Under the pieces are notes generated by a model that had not been told where the DNA came from, did not search any database, and saw only the letters and a program-made list of their open reading frames with translations. The translations under genes and the position numbers were made by a program. A DNA stretch of 50,187 bases from an uncultured Mediterraneibacter sp. (lineage in GTDB: Bacteria; Bacillota; Clostridia; Lachnospirales; Lachnospiraceae): contig CALWAR010000032.1 in the NCBI GenBank assembly GCA_944375765.1, positions 1-50,187 on the forward strand, given 5' to 3'. Below, one piece after another: positions 35,440 through 43,920 of this stretch; the first letter of the stretch is position 1; each line of letters begins with the position of its first letter.

Positions 35440-35700
35440 ATGGCAGACGCAAAGCGGGTATGCAGAAAATGTCTTCTAAGAGACATGCCGGAAAAAGAGT
35501 ATTACCGGAACATGTACACTTATATTGCAAATCTTCCGGAGGATGATAAGGTATCCGACAAAGAATATGAGCGCAGACTGGAGGAGTGCAAAAAATGCGA
35601 GCATCTTCTCGGCGGTATGTGCAGGATCTGCGGATGCTTTGTGAAAATGCGCGCGGCAATGGCGGTCCGCCACTGCCCCGGCGCGGATAAACGATGGTAG
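35440..35700 (+). CDS. DUF6171-like small Cys-rich protein
   Basis: An 86-residue protein starting 7 nt after the GH51 stop. It has an N-terminal CRKC pair and a C-terminal CKKCEHLLGGMCRICGCFVKMR cluster ending in HCPG, suggesting one or two bound metal ions. I believe it belongs to the DUF6171 family of clostridial proteins, whose role is unknown. The Cys pattern is intact. It may just ride on the arabinan transcript. Confidence 0.7.
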   Translation: MADAKRVCRKCLLRDMPEKEYYRNMYTYIANLPEDDKVSDKEYERRLEECKKCEHLLGGMCRICGCFVKMRAAMAVRHCPGADKRW

Positions 35701-35734
35701 GGGATGGTCCCGGACTATTGCGTCGCTTCAGTGC

Positions 35735-36598
35735 TCATGAAAGCGGTTTCCCTGTCAGCATCTCATAGCTCTGCAGATATTTATCGATTGTCTTCTGCAC
35801 GATATCATCCGGCAGAGTCCAGTTGTTGTCAGGGTTGGCTTTCAGCCAGTCGCGGGCAAACTGCTTGTCAAAGGACGGCTGGGAGTGTCCCGGCTCGTAT
35901 CCGTCGGCAGGCCAGAAGCGTGAGCTGTCCGGTGTGAGCATCTCGTCCCCGAGTACGACATTTCCATCTTCGTCCAGGCCGAACTCAAACTTCGTATCTG
36001 CGATGATAATGCCGCGGCTCAGGGCGTAGTCCGCGCATTTTTTGTAGAGAGCGATCGTGTAGTCGCGCAGTTTGGAAGCATATTCCTCCCCCTTGCCAGG
36101 GAAAGCTTTTTCGAGGATCCGGATGCTCTCTTCGTAGGAAATGTTCTCGTCATGATCTCCGATCTCGGCTTTGGTAGAAGGCGTGTAGATCGGTTCCGGC
36201 AGTTTGTCTGATTCTCTGAGGCCCTCAGGGAGACGGATGCCGCATACTGTGCCGTCTTTCTGATAGCTCGCCCATCCGCTTCCGGTGATGTAGCCCCGGA
36301 CGATGCACTCGACGGGAAGCATCTCGAGCTTCCTGCACATCATACTGTTGCCGGTAAACTGCGGCTGGCGGAAGAACTCCGGCATATCATTTACATCTGT
36401 TGAGATCATATGGTTCGGGAGGATGTCGCCCGTCATGTCGAACCAGAATCTGGACATCTGTGTCAGCACAGTGCCTTTCTTTGTTATCGTGTTCTTGAGG
36501 ATCACGTCGAAACAACTGATCCTGTCTGTGGCAACAAGGATCAGGCTGTCGCCGTTGTCGTAGATCTCGCGTACTTTTCCTTCTTTGACTGGTTTCAT
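35735..36598 (-). CDS. purC: SAICAR synthetase
   Basis: A 287-residue enzyme of purine synthesis joining CAIR and aspartate with ATP. Motifs: VKEGKVREIYD at the N-terminus, LVATDRISCFD, PVECIVRGYITGSGW near 100, and IIADTKFEFGLDEDGNVVLGDEMLTPDSSRFW near 205. The start is ATG 36598, 8 nt from GAGG; the GTG nine bases earlier overlaps that site. It is a single minus-strand gene; no other pur genes are in the window. Length matches the Firmicute long form. Confidence 0.96.
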   Translation of the reverse strand: MKPVKEGKVREIYDNGDSLILVATDRISCFDVILKNTITKKGTVLTQMSRFWFDMTGDILPNHMISTDVNDMPEFFRQPQFTGNSMMCRKLEMLPVECIVRGYITGSGWASYQKDGTVCGIRLPEGLRESDKLPEPIYTPSTKAEIGDHDENISYEESIRILEKAFPGKGEEYASKLRDYTIALYKKCADYALSRGIIIADTKFEFGLDEDGNVVLGDEMLTPDSSRFWPADGYEPGHSQPSFDKQFARDWLKANPDNNWTLPDDIVQKTIDKYLQSYEMLTGKPLS

Positions 36599-36742
36599 TT
36601 TGTACACCTCGTTTATTCTTAAATATATTCGTCCCTCGTGGTACAGAGAGAGGTTCCACTACTAGAGTAGACAAAACCCGGAGAAAATACAAGAGTTTCT
36701 TTCATTATATGTATTCATTATGAGTTATAAGTAAAAATGCAC

Positions 36743-36768
36743 CATACTTAGATAAAGTATGTTATAAT
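36743..36768 (+). promoter_or_regulatory. Promoter of tatD-rsmA with an inverted repeat
   Basis: An extended -10, TGTTATAAT, ends at 36768. CATACTT-N5-AAGTATG (36743-36761) covers the spacer and is a possible operator. No clear -35 box is seen. GTGGAAA/TTTCCAC later in the leader forms another hairpin. Confidence 0.4.
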
Positions 36769-36839
36769 CTATAAGATTACGTGGAAACATGGGATCATCG
36801 GGACGTAAGTATTTCCACAGACGTATAAAGGAGCAGATA

Positions 36840-37610
36840 ATGATAATTGACACACACGCCCATTATGATGACGGGCAGTTTGATACAGACAGAGAAGAAT
36901 TATTAAGGAGTATGCATGACGGCGGCATCGGTATGATCGTAAATGCTGGTTCCACAGTCAGCTCATGGGAGAAAATCCGGGAACTGACAGAAAAGTATCC
37001 CTTTGTCTACGGCGCCGTCGGCGTCCACCCGGACGAAGTAGGTTCCCTGACAGAGGAAGATATGGAGAGGATGGAGCGCCTTCTGGACCTGGATAAGATC
37101 GTGGCGGCAGGAGAGGTCGGACTGGACTATTACTGGGATAACGAGAGCCACGACATACAGAAAAAATGGTTCATACGCCAGTTGGAGACTGCCCGGAAGA
37201 AAGACATGCCTGTGATCATACACAGCCGGGAGGCCGCGGCGGACACGATGGAGATCATGCGGGAATACGCATCAGGTATGCGGGCCGTCATCCACTGCTA
37301 TTCCTATTCGGCGGAGATGGCGGAGGAATATGTGAACATGGGATACTATATCGGTATCGGCGGCGTTGTTACCTTTAAAAACGCAAAGAAACTCAAAAAT
37401 GTAGTCGTCAAGATCCCGCTTAGTTCCATCGTGCTGGAAACAGACTGCCCGTATCTTGCACCGGAGCCTTACCGCGGCAGACGCAACTGTTCACTCTATC
37501 TTCCATATGTGGCGGAAAAGATCGCAGAACTTAAAGAGGTGAGTGTGGAAGAAGTGGTGCGCCAGACAGAGGAGAACAGCCGGAAGCTATATGGACTGAA
37601 GAGTCAGTAA
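36840..37610 (+). CDS. tatD: TatD-family metal-dependent DNase
   Basis: A 256-residue TIM-barrel hydrolase with all metal ligands: IDTHAHYDD at the N-terminus, GEVGLDYYW near 92, VIIHSRE near 127, HCYSYS near 152 and ETDCPYLAPEPYRG near 201. It acts as a 3'-5' exonuclease in DNA repair or turnover. ATG 36840 follows AAAGGAG by 6 nt, so the upstream extension is dropped. In bacilli tatD, rnmV and rsmA lie together; here rnmV is absent and rsmA follows after 68 nt. Confidence 0.93.
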   Translation: MIIDTHAHYDDGQFDTDREELLRSMHDGGIGMIVNAGSTVSSWEKIRELTEKYPFVYGAVGVHPDEVGSLTEEDMERMERLLDLDKIVAAGEVGLDYYWDNESHDIQKKWFIRQLETARKKDMPVIIHSREAAADTMEIMREYASGMRAVIHCYSYSAEMAEEYVNMGYYIGIGGVVTFKNAKKLKNVVVKIPLSSIVLETDCPYLAPEPYRGRRNCSLYLPYVAEKIAELKEVSVEEVVRQTEENSRKLYGLKSQ

Positions 37611-37678
37611 GAGATGGCGTGGGATGTTGAGAGATGGATGATCTTCGGGAAAACGAAGCTGAGGACGAGGAGGATGAC

Positions 37679-38554
37679 ATGAAAGAACCGACTCTTGGAA
37701 ATCCGCAGAACACGATCGAGGTCCTGCAGAAGTATAATTTCATATTCCAGAAGAAATACGGACAGAATTTTCTGATCGATACACATGTGCTGGATAAGAT
37801 CGTCCGTGCAGCGCAGATCGAACCGGACGACTGTGTGCTGGAGATCGGCCCCGGTATCGGTACGATGACGCAGTACCTTTCCCGCGCCGCAAAGAAAGTC
37901 ATAGCAGTGGAGATCGACCGGGCGCTGATCCCGATCCTTGAGGACACGCTTGGCGGCTATGACAATGTAAAAATCATCAATGAAGATGTGCTGAAAACAG
38001 ACATCGCCCGGCTGGCGGAAGAAGAAAACGGAGGAGAGCCGCTGAAAGTAGTGGCAAACCTGCCTTACTATATCACCACACCGATCATCATGGGGCTCTT
38101 CGAGAGCGGCGTTCCTCTCAGGAGCATTACGGTCATGGTTCAGAAAGAAGTGGCGGACCGGATGCAGACAGGGCCGGGGAGCAAGGACTACGGTGCGCTC
38201 TCCCTTGCAGTCCAGTATTATGCGAAGCCATATATCGTGGCAAATGTCCCGCCCAACTGCTTCATGCCCCGCCCGAAAGTAGGCTCTGCGGTGATCCGCC
38301 TGGAAAGATATCAGAAGCCGCCCGTACGGACAGAGGACGAGAGGCTGATGTTCCGGCTCATCCGCGCATCTTTCAACCAGCGGAGAAAAACACTTGCAAA
38401 CGGGCTGAAGAACTCTCCTGAACTGGACTTCACAAAAGAGGAGATCGAGAGTGCGATCGGACAACTCGGAAGAGAGCCGGGTGTGAGAGGGGAAGCGCTG
38501 ACGTTAGAAGAATTCGCAAATTTAACAAATATACTGTACAATATAAATAAATAA
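37679..38554 (+). CDS. rsmA: 16S rRNA dimethyladenosine methyltransferase
   Basis: A 291-residue enzyme that dimethylates two adjacent adenosines near the 3' end of 16S rRNA. The N-terminal QKKYGQNFLID motif is followed by LEIGPGIGTMTQ (SAM binding, about 55-66), VIAVEID and the catalytic NLPYYIT near 125. The C-terminal helical domain has MPRPKVGSAVIRL. ATG 37679 is preferred because GAGGAGG precedes it; the longer reading adds an acidic 15-residue tail without support. Co-transcribed with tatD. Confidence 0.93.
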   Translation: MKEPTLGNPQNTIEVLQKYNFIFQKKYGQNFLIDTHVLDKIVRAAQIEPDDCVLEIGPGIGTMTQYLSRAAKKVIAVEIDRALIPILEDTLGGYDNVKIINEDVLKTDIARLAEEENGGEPLKVVANLPYYITTPIIMGLFESGVPLRSITVMVQKEVADRMQTGPGSKDYGALSLAVQYYAKPYIVANVPPNCFMPRPKVGSAVIRLERYQKPPVRTEDERLMFRLIRASFNQRRKTLANGLKNSPELDFTKEEIESAIGQLGREPGVRGEALTLEEFANLTNILYNINK

Positions 38555-38631
38555 CTGATAATAATGAGAAATAAGAAAAACAAAAAGACAATAACAGCCT
38601 GCCTGTTCATAAATTTTTAATAGAGTGTTAA

Positions 38632-38660
38632 TTGTATAAATTCTGGTTTTTTAGTATAAT
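38632..38660 (+). promoter_or_regulatory. Promoter of the citrate synthase gene
   Basis: TTGTAT (38632-38637), 17 bp, TATAAT (38655-38660), 50 nt before the start. Confidence 0.65.
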
Positions 38661-38710
38661 AAAAAGGTCATACAGTAAAAAAGAGAATGAAGAGAGAAGG
38701 AGGAACGCAC

Positions 38711-40081
38711 ATGGCAAAAGATATTGACAGCATTTTTTTCGATATTACTCCGGAGATTGAAGAACTGGCTCTCAAATGTGAAACGAACAATGCGATCGAC
38801 AAGGAACTGTACACGAAGTATGAGGTCAAGAGAGGACTTCGCGACCTGAACGGCAAAGGCGTTCTTGCCGGTCTGACCAATATTTCAGACGTATGCGCAT
38901 CAAAGATCGTTGACGGAAAATCAGTTCCCTGCGAAGGAAATCTCTACTACCGCGGCTATAACATAAAGGATCTGGTAAAAGGCTTCCTGGATGCGAAGCA
39001 TCCGGGATTTGAAGAGACGACATATCTGCTTCTTTTCGGTGAACTTCCCACAAAGAAACAGCTCGATGACTTTCAGGAAATGCTCGCGGAGCGCCGTGTG
39101 CTGCCTCCGAACTTTACCCGTGACGTGATTATGAAAGCTCCCAGCCGGGATATGATGAACAGTATCACGAGAAGTATCCTGCAGTTATATTCCTACGACA
39201 ACAAAGCGGACGACACAAGCATCCCGAACGTGCTGCGTCAGTGTCTGAACCTGATCGCTCAGTTCCCCATGCTGATGGTATACGGATACCATGCATACAA
39301 TTACAGGCGGGGCGAAGACCTCTATATCTATGCGCCGAAACCGGAACTCTCCACAGCGGAAAATATCCTTATGATGCTCCGCGAGGACAGAAAGTATACG
39401 GAGCTTGAGGCAAAGATCCTTGATATGGCGCTGGTGCTCCACATGGATCACGGCGGCGGAAATAACTCGACATTTACGACGCACGTAGTTACATCTTCCG
39501 GTACTGATACATATTCTACGATCGCGGCGGCGATGGCGTCGCTGAAAGGTCCGAAGCACGGCGGAGCCAACATCAAAGTCTCACAGATGTTTGAAGATAT
39601 GAAAAAGGATGTGACAGACTGGACAGACGATGATCAGGTGAGAAACTATCTTGAGGCGCTCCTCGAAAAGAAAGCGTTCGATAAAAAGGGCCTGATCTAT
39701 GGTATGGGACATGCGATATATTCGATCTCCGATCCGCGTGCCGATATATTCAAGAAATTTGTAAAACAGCTCGCACACGAAAAGGGGCATGATGCGGAAT
39801 ATGCACTGTACGAAAAAGTAGAGCACATGGCTCCGGAGATCATCGGCCAGAAGCGTCATATATACAAAGGCGTCAACGCCAATGTAGACTTTTACAGCGG
39901 TCTCGTGTACGGTATGCTGGATCTCCCGGCTTCTCTGTACACACCGATTTTTGCTGCGGCGCGTATCGCGGGCTGGAGTGCACACAGGCTGGAAGAACTT
40001 CAAAATGTAGACAAGATCATACGTCCGGCATACAAACCGCTCGCACCGCATCGTGCATACATAAAATTGGATGACAGGTAG
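38711..40081 (+). CDS. Citrate synthase (citrate/2-methylcitrate synthase family)
   Basis: A 456-residue condensing enzyme joining acetyl-CoA and oxaloacetate. Catalytic regions: DHGGGNNSTFTTHVV near 252, ASLKGPKHGGANIKV near 278 and YGMGHAIYSISDPRADIF near 333. The N-terminal extension of about 60 residues before GLRDLNGKGVLAGLT is usual for this clostridial group. The start is ATG 38711, with AAGGAGG 6 nt upstream. No aconitase or isocitrate dehydrogenase gene is adjacent. It may supply glutamate synthesis in an incomplete TCA pathway. Confidence 0.9.
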   Translation: MAKDIDSIFFDITPEIEELALKCETNNAIDKELYTKYEVKRGLRDLNGKGVLAGLTNISDVCASKIVDGKSVPCEGNLYYRGYNIKDLVKGFLDAKHPGFEETTYLLLFGELPTKKQLDDFQEMLAERRVLPPNFTRDVIMKAPSRDMMNSITRSILQLYSYDNKADDTSIPNVLRQCLNLIAQFPMLMVYGYHAYNYRRGEDLYIYAPKPELSTAENILMMLREDRKYTELEAKILDMALVLHMDHGGGNNSTFTTHVVTSSGTDTYSTIAAAMASLKGPKHGGANIKVSQMFEDMKKDVTDWTDDDQVRNYLEALLEKKAFDKKGLIYGMGHAIYSISDPRADIFKKFVKQLAHEKGHDAEYALYEKVEHMAPEIIGQKRHIYKGVNANVDFYSGLVYGMLDLPASLYTPIFAAARIAGWSAHRLEELQNVDKIIRPAYKPLAPHRAYIKLDDR

Positions 40082-40090
40082 TGAGTAGCA

Positions 40091-41020
40091 ATGAGAGATG
40101 AGTTTTATTTCCCGTCAAAAGATGGCAACACAGAGATCCATACGATGGAATGGAAACCTGAAACAGAAGTAAAGGCTGTTCTCCAGATCAGCCATGGGAT
40201 GGTGGAACATATCGGACGATATGACGAATTCGCGCGCTTCCTCTGTGACAAAGGCTACTATGTCGTAGGAAATGATCATCTTGGACATGGAAAGTCTGTA
40301 CAGGCAAAATCCGAGTATGGATTTTTCAATGAAAAATACGGGAATGTGTGTGTGCTCGGGGATATGCATACGCTCCGCCAGCGCACGAAAAAGAAATATC
40401 CCGACGTACCGTATTTTATGCTTGGGCACAGCATGGGCTCATCACTTTTGCGCCAGTATATCCAGATGTACGGAAACGGACTTGCCGGAGTCGTATTGAT
40501 GGGGACTGTCGCAGATCACAGAAAAGCGGCTCTGCTCTTCGGAAAGCGACTGTGCCGGTTGATGGCGGCTGTGCGTGGATGGCATTATCGGAGCAGCCTG
40601 GTCGACAACATGGCGATCGGCGGATATAACAAAAAGTTCAGGCCAGCTCATACGAGAGCAGACTGGATCACCAGCGACTTTGAGCGTCTGGAAGCATATG
40701 CCACAGACCCTCTGTGTTCTTTTAAGTTTACTGTGAACGCATATTACAATATGTTCCTGGGAATGATAAACACGCAGAGAAAAGAGAGTGTGTACATGAT
40801 ACCGAAAGGACTTCCCGTGCTGTTCGTATCCGGCGCGGAAGATCCGGTAGGCAACTTCGGAAAAGGCGTCCGCAAGATCTACGAAAAATACCGCTCGGCG
40901 GGCATACAGGATGTAACGCTGAGACTCTATACAGGCGACCGGCACGAGATCCTTAATGAGACGGACCGGCAGCAGGTGTATGAAGACCTGCTGGGATGGT
41001 TTGAAAAACATTTAAAATAA
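40091..41020 (+). CDS. Alpha/beta hydrolase, lysophospholipase-like
   Basis: A 309-residue serine hydrolase. HGMVEHIGRYDEFARFL near the N-terminus and NDHLGHGKS match the monoacylglycerol lipase/PldB group. The nucleophile Ser lies in GHSMGSS (about residue 115), the acid probably in SGAEDPVG near 253 and His in GDRHEILNE near 283. No signal peptide, so cytoplasmic. It starts 9 nt after citrate synthase and probably shares its promoter. Its terminator is the integration target of the element that follows. Confidence 0.88.
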   Translation: MRDEFYFPSKDGNTEIHTMEWKPETEVKAVLQISHGMVEHIGRYDEFARFLCDKGYYVVGNDHLGHGKSVQAKSEYGFFNEKYGNVCVLGDMHTLRQRTKKKYPDVPYFMLGHSMGSSLLRQYIQMYGNGLAGVVLMGTVADHRKAALLFGKRLCRLMAAVRGWHYRSSLVDNMAIGGYNKKFRPAHTRADWITSDFERLEAYATDPLCSFKFTVNAYYNMFLGMINTQRKESVYMIPKGLPVLFVSGAEDPVGNFGKGVRKIYEKYRSAGIQDVTLRLYTGDRHEILNETDRQQVYEDLLGWFEKHLK

Positions 41021-41034
41021 AACCGCCATGGACA

Positions 41035-41079
41035 AACGAAAACCCGCCAGCTTTCGCTGACGGGCTTTCGTTGTTTTAT
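41035..41079 (+). terminator. Terminator of the hydrolase gene, overlapping attL
   Basis: AACGAAAACCCGCCAG pairs with CTGACGGGCTTTCGTT around a short loop, followed by GTTTTATT. The last bases of the 3' arm and the T tract are the first bases of the 38-bp attachment repeat. Confidence 0.85.
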
Positions 41080-41106
41080 TAGTTATCTAAAGGAATGAGA
41101 GACTAT
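41069..41106 (+). repeat. attL, 38-bp direct repeat
   Basis: Begins CGTTGTTTTATTAGTTATCT and ends GAGAGACTAT; identical to 49760-49797. It overlaps the terminator of the hydrolase gene. Confidence 0.9.
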
Positions 41107-41203
41107 ACTGTTTGATTATATCGTGTTATAAATTGCTACGAAGCCCGTAAATGCGGGCTTCATCCTGTCTAGTACTTTTATAAGCTGTTATATTTTGTTA
41201 TAT

Positions 41204-41224
41204 AAAAGTGTCCGAAAAGTGTCC
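41204..41224 (+). repeat. Left arm-type integrase sites
   Basis: AAAAGTGTCC occurs twice, 11 bp apart (41204-41213 and 41215-41224). The same double motif lies at 49675-49695 near the right end, in the same orientation. Binding by the N-terminal domain of the integrase is inferred. Confidence 0.6.
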
Positions 41225-41234
41225 TGGCAAGGTC

Positions 41235-41867
41235 TCATTTCTTCCTGAATGAGTTTACCGCATTTACAACTGATGCTGCCGCAGTTGCTGTTGACGCTGT
41301 TGCGGTATCCTGCTGTAAACGTCTGATTTCTTCCTGAATCGCCATTTGATCCTGTTGGAATTGATGTGTTTCTAATAAGTTGTATGCTTCTTTCAGGCTG
41401 TCAGCGCGTCCCTCATTGATAAAATTCCATAGATGGTAAATGTCATAATAATTATAAAATTTTGCCGGAAAATCTTTTGCTCCGTTTTGATAGTCAGGAT
41501 TGTTCTTTGCCTGTTCCAATGCGCTAAGTGCTTCTGCGAGTTTATGGTCTGCGGGTTTTACATAGCGGTTCTGTTTCATATAGAGTACAATAGCGAGGAG
41601 TGCGCCAAAGAGGAGTGAACCACCAAGTCCTCCAATTTGTGGTGAGCCATTATGGTCAAGATAAAATAAATTTGTATCATGCCCAATGAGTAACCAAACA
41701 AACCAAAATGCAAAACAAACTCCCAATACAATGATTCCTGCTTTCCATTTTTTTGTAGTCTTTTCATAATTCTGTTCAGCTTTATTGACGTTGCTCTCTG
41801 CTGCTGCAACAGGAGCAGTTATCCTTTTCTTTTCTGCTAAATAGTTTAAAATTTCTTGCTTATTCAT
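41235..41867 (-). CDS. Hypothetical membrane protein of the element
   Basis: A 210-residue protein. Charged residues 1-42 form a helix that may be a coiled coil. Two membrane helices follow, at about 43-63 (AGIIVLGVCFAFWFVWLLIG) and 80-95 (LGGSLLFGALLAIVLYM), and then a long soluble helical domain ending in an Ala/Thr-rich tail with FRKK. I do not recognise the family. It is the last of the three minus-strand cargo genes and lies only 10 bp from the left arm sites. Confidence 0.7.
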   Translation of the reverse strand: MNKQEILNYLAEKKRITAPVAAAESNVNKAEQNYEKTTKKWKAGIIVLGVCFAFWFVWLLIGHDTNLFYLDHNGSPQIGGLGGSLLFGALLAIVLYMKQNRYVKPADHKLAEALSALEQAKNNPDYQNGAKDFPAKFYNYYDIYHLWNFINEGRADSLKEAYNLLETHQFQQDQMAIQEEIRRLQQDTATASTATAAASVVNAVNSFRKK

Positions 41868-41967
41868 ACCCTATCTCCTATGTGTTTTGAATATTTTTAT
41901 CTTGGTGTAAGGTTTAAAGTGTTAATCGCCGTTACCATCTCCTTTCAAAATTCCGAGATATAGGTTC

Positions 41968-42222
41968 TTATATTTTATCATCCTCTCCCGGACGTTCCTC
42001 AATCCCATAATCCTCTCCCGGATATGTCCCCACGATATCACAGGTTCCGTCCAGAATCTTCCATACCAGATGGGCCTGTTCCGCCTCCGTCAGGTCGTCT
42101 GATAAGGTACAGGAACAAAGCAGGTCAACGGCTTTTTGAAATTTCCCGTCAAACACCCATTCCCGGGCTAAATCGGTGACAAATCCTCCCTCGATGGAAA
42201 AGGATAGTGCTTTCTGTCCCAT
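41968..42222 (-). CDS. Small hypothetical protein of the element
   Basis: An 84-residue acidic, soluble protein with two close Cys (LLCSCTL) and a tail rich in Asp/Glu. An AAGGAGG site lies just upstream of the ATG on the minus strand. It sits 49 nt behind the lipoprotein gene, likely on the same transcript. No family recognised; proteins of this size in such elements are sometimes regulators or anti-defence factors, but nothing here shows it. Confidence 0.6.
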   Translation of the reverse strand: MGQKALSFSIEGGFVTDLAREWVFDGKFQKAVDLLCSCTLSDDLTEAEQAHLVWKILDGTCDIVGTYPGEDYGIEERPGEDDKI

Positions 42223-42271
42223 ATATCCTCCTTAGGGAGGACAGGGAATCCCTGTCCTCCTGAATCTTGTT

Positions 42272-43807
42272 CTATGCTGACTTTGTGGCGCCGCAAGAAC
42301 AGTAGTAATAATCGGTATAGGTCTCATTCCAGCCCTGGTCTTCTGAATGTGTATGAGAACAAGCGACATCCTGATAGTTATAATAACCATCCTCCGCTCT
42401 CAGATGTTCTATTGCATGTTCGTCAAAGCCGACAGCATCGCCAAACACAGCACCACAGCTACAAATGGTATCATAGGAATGGTCTGACCACGTTACCCAA
42501 TTCTCGTGCCAGCGTGTTGCAGTATGGGGCGTCCAGCTACAAACATGGGGCGGTGTAGTCGAACCCCCGCCACCGGATGAACCGCCAGAGCTGCCGGAAG
42601 AACCAGAGCTACCAGATGAACTGCCTGAGCCGCCGGAAGAACCGGAACCGCCGGATGATCCACCTGATGAACCAGAACCTCCTGATGAACCGCCGGAAGA
42701 GGAACCAGAGCCGCCAGAAACGGAACCTCCGGAAGAAGAACCAGTCTCTTCCGTCTTCCCGTCATCGGTCTCTTTGCCCTCGTCGGTCTTCCCGTCATCG
42801 GTCTCTTTCTCATCGTCCGCCGGTTTCTCTCCCGGCTTCACGTTGTCTTTGATGAGATCATCCCCAAGGTCTTTCTCCTCGTCTTTGTCCACGACTTCCA
42901 CATCGGTGGGGATATCCACGGAACCTACGTCAGAACCGCTGCCTTTGTTATCGGAACCGTCCGTTTTGTCATCAGAAGTGCCTGTCCCGTTATCGGAACC
43001 GCTGTCTTTGTTATCGGAACCATCCGTTTTGCCATCGGAACCCTCTGTCCCGCTATCCGGTGCATCCGTTTTGTCATCGGAAGTGCCCGGCGTCTCCACT
43101 TTGACAGGCTCTTTGAACTCTACTTCATAGGTCACCTCATAATGCCCCGGTTTCCCGAAGTCCACGTTGTCCTCTTTGACGGTCACAGACTTAATGTTGC
43201 TGTCCTCTCCGGCTTCCTGCTGGATATTGGACGCATAGACGTCGAAATCATACTCTTTCAAATCCTGAGACAGTTTCAGGTTCTTTGTCAGGTCAGCTAC
43301 CTCAGACACGGCTTCCGGTACGACCGTCACCAGGACAACCGCCTCGGCTGTGCCTTTCGTGCCCTTGCTGTTTTCTAAGTCAAAGGTGATTGTCAGGTCT
43401 TTGGCTTTGTCCGTCACTTCCGAGAAGGTAAGAGAGACGTTGGGCACATTCTTCCCGCTCATCACTGTTGCCGCGCCCTCTGTCTTTGCTACGGTAAACG
43501 TGTCACCTTTTCCCGGTTCCGGCAGTTCCCCGTCCGTGTCAAAGGTGACCGATTTCCCGTCGTAGTCAAGGGTCACCGTTTTCACGGAGTACCCGGTGTC
43601 CGGCTCTACCTCTGAGAGGAAGTCAGACAACGGTGCCGCTTTGTTCTGAATCACAGTCACGTTCTTTTCCGCTGTGAGATCCGCTTTCGTTTCTACGGTT
43701 TCTGTTGCGTCAGATGCAGTCGGCGTCTCTTTCCCTCCGCATCCTGCAATCGTTGAGGCTACCAGTGCGGCAGTCAGCACAAGCGATACAAGTTTTCTCT
43801 TTTTCAT
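42272..43807 (-). CDS. Large cell-surface lipoprotein with Ser/Gly stalk and Cys/His-rich tip
   Basis: A 511-residue protein. The start at 43807 gives a clean lipoprotein signal (KKRKLVSLVLTAALVASTIAGC); the longer frame adds 23 residues without a site, while AGGAG is 10 nt before this ATG. Residues about 45-240 hold two or three beta-sandwich repeats ending FGKPGHYEVTYEVEF, which look Ig-like. Residues 245-350 are an Asp/Ser/Lys low-complexity stretch with repeated SDDKTDGSDNK units. About 355-420 is Gly/Ser only. The last 85 residues contain Cys and His pairs (HVCSW, CSCGAVFGD, CSHTH, CSCGATKS), probably a metal-binding module. Function unknown; surface display is clear. Confidence 0.8.
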   Translation of the reverse strand: MKKRKLVSLVLTAALVASTIAGCGGKETPTASDATETVETKADLTAEKNVTVIQNKAAPLSDFLSEVEPDTGYSVKTVTLDYDGKSVTFDTDGELPEPGKGDTFTVAKTEGAATVMSGKNVPNVSLTFSEVTDKAKDLTITFDLENSKGTKGTAEAVVLVTVVPEAVSEVADLTKNLKLSQDLKEYDFDVYASNIQQEAGEDSNIKSVTVKEDNVDFGKPGHYEVTYEVEFKEPVKVETPGTSDDKTDAPDSGTEGSDGKTDGSDNKDSGSDNGTGTSDDKTDGSDNKGSGSDVGSVDIPTDVEVVDKDEEKDLGDDLIKDNVKPGEKPADDEKETDDGKTDEGKETDDGKTEETGSSSGGSVSGGSGSSSGGSSGGSGSSGGSSGGSGSSGGSGSSSGSSGSSGSSGGSSGGGGSTTPPHVCSWTPHTATRWHENWVTWSDHSYDTICSCGAVFGDAVGFDEHAIEHLRAEDGYYNYQDVACSHTHSEDQGWNETYTDYYYCSCGATKSA

Positions 43808-43847
43808 AAATTCATCACTCCTAGCTTTAGCGAATTCCAATAAATAC

Positions 43848-43876
43848 AGTATATTCGATATATCGAAGATATTCAA
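43848..43876 (-). promoter_or_regulatory. Promoter of the lipoprotein gene with a palindromic operator in its spacer
   Basis: On the minus strand TTGAAT (43871-43876) and TATACT (43848-43853) are exactly 17 bp apart. The perfect palindrome TTCGATATATCGAA (43854-43867) fills the spacer, so any protein bound there would shut the promoter. The adjacent divergent HTH gene is the obvious candidate. Confidence 0.65.
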
Positions 43877-43920
43877 GTCTTAGAATATATTTTATGGTTA
43901 TTCCTAGGGAGGAATAGCAT

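Noticed and set aside
33924..35486. A 520-codon minus-strand frame opposite GH51
   Set aside because: It is an antisense shadow: no domain pattern, His/Arg/Phe-rich composition and no ribosome binding site. The plus strand has full GH51 motifs.
41035..41106. tRNA or tmRNA gene as integration target
   Set aside because: No cloverleaf or CCA end. The att repeat overlaps a terminator. I saw no tRNA or rRNA elsewhere in the window by eye.
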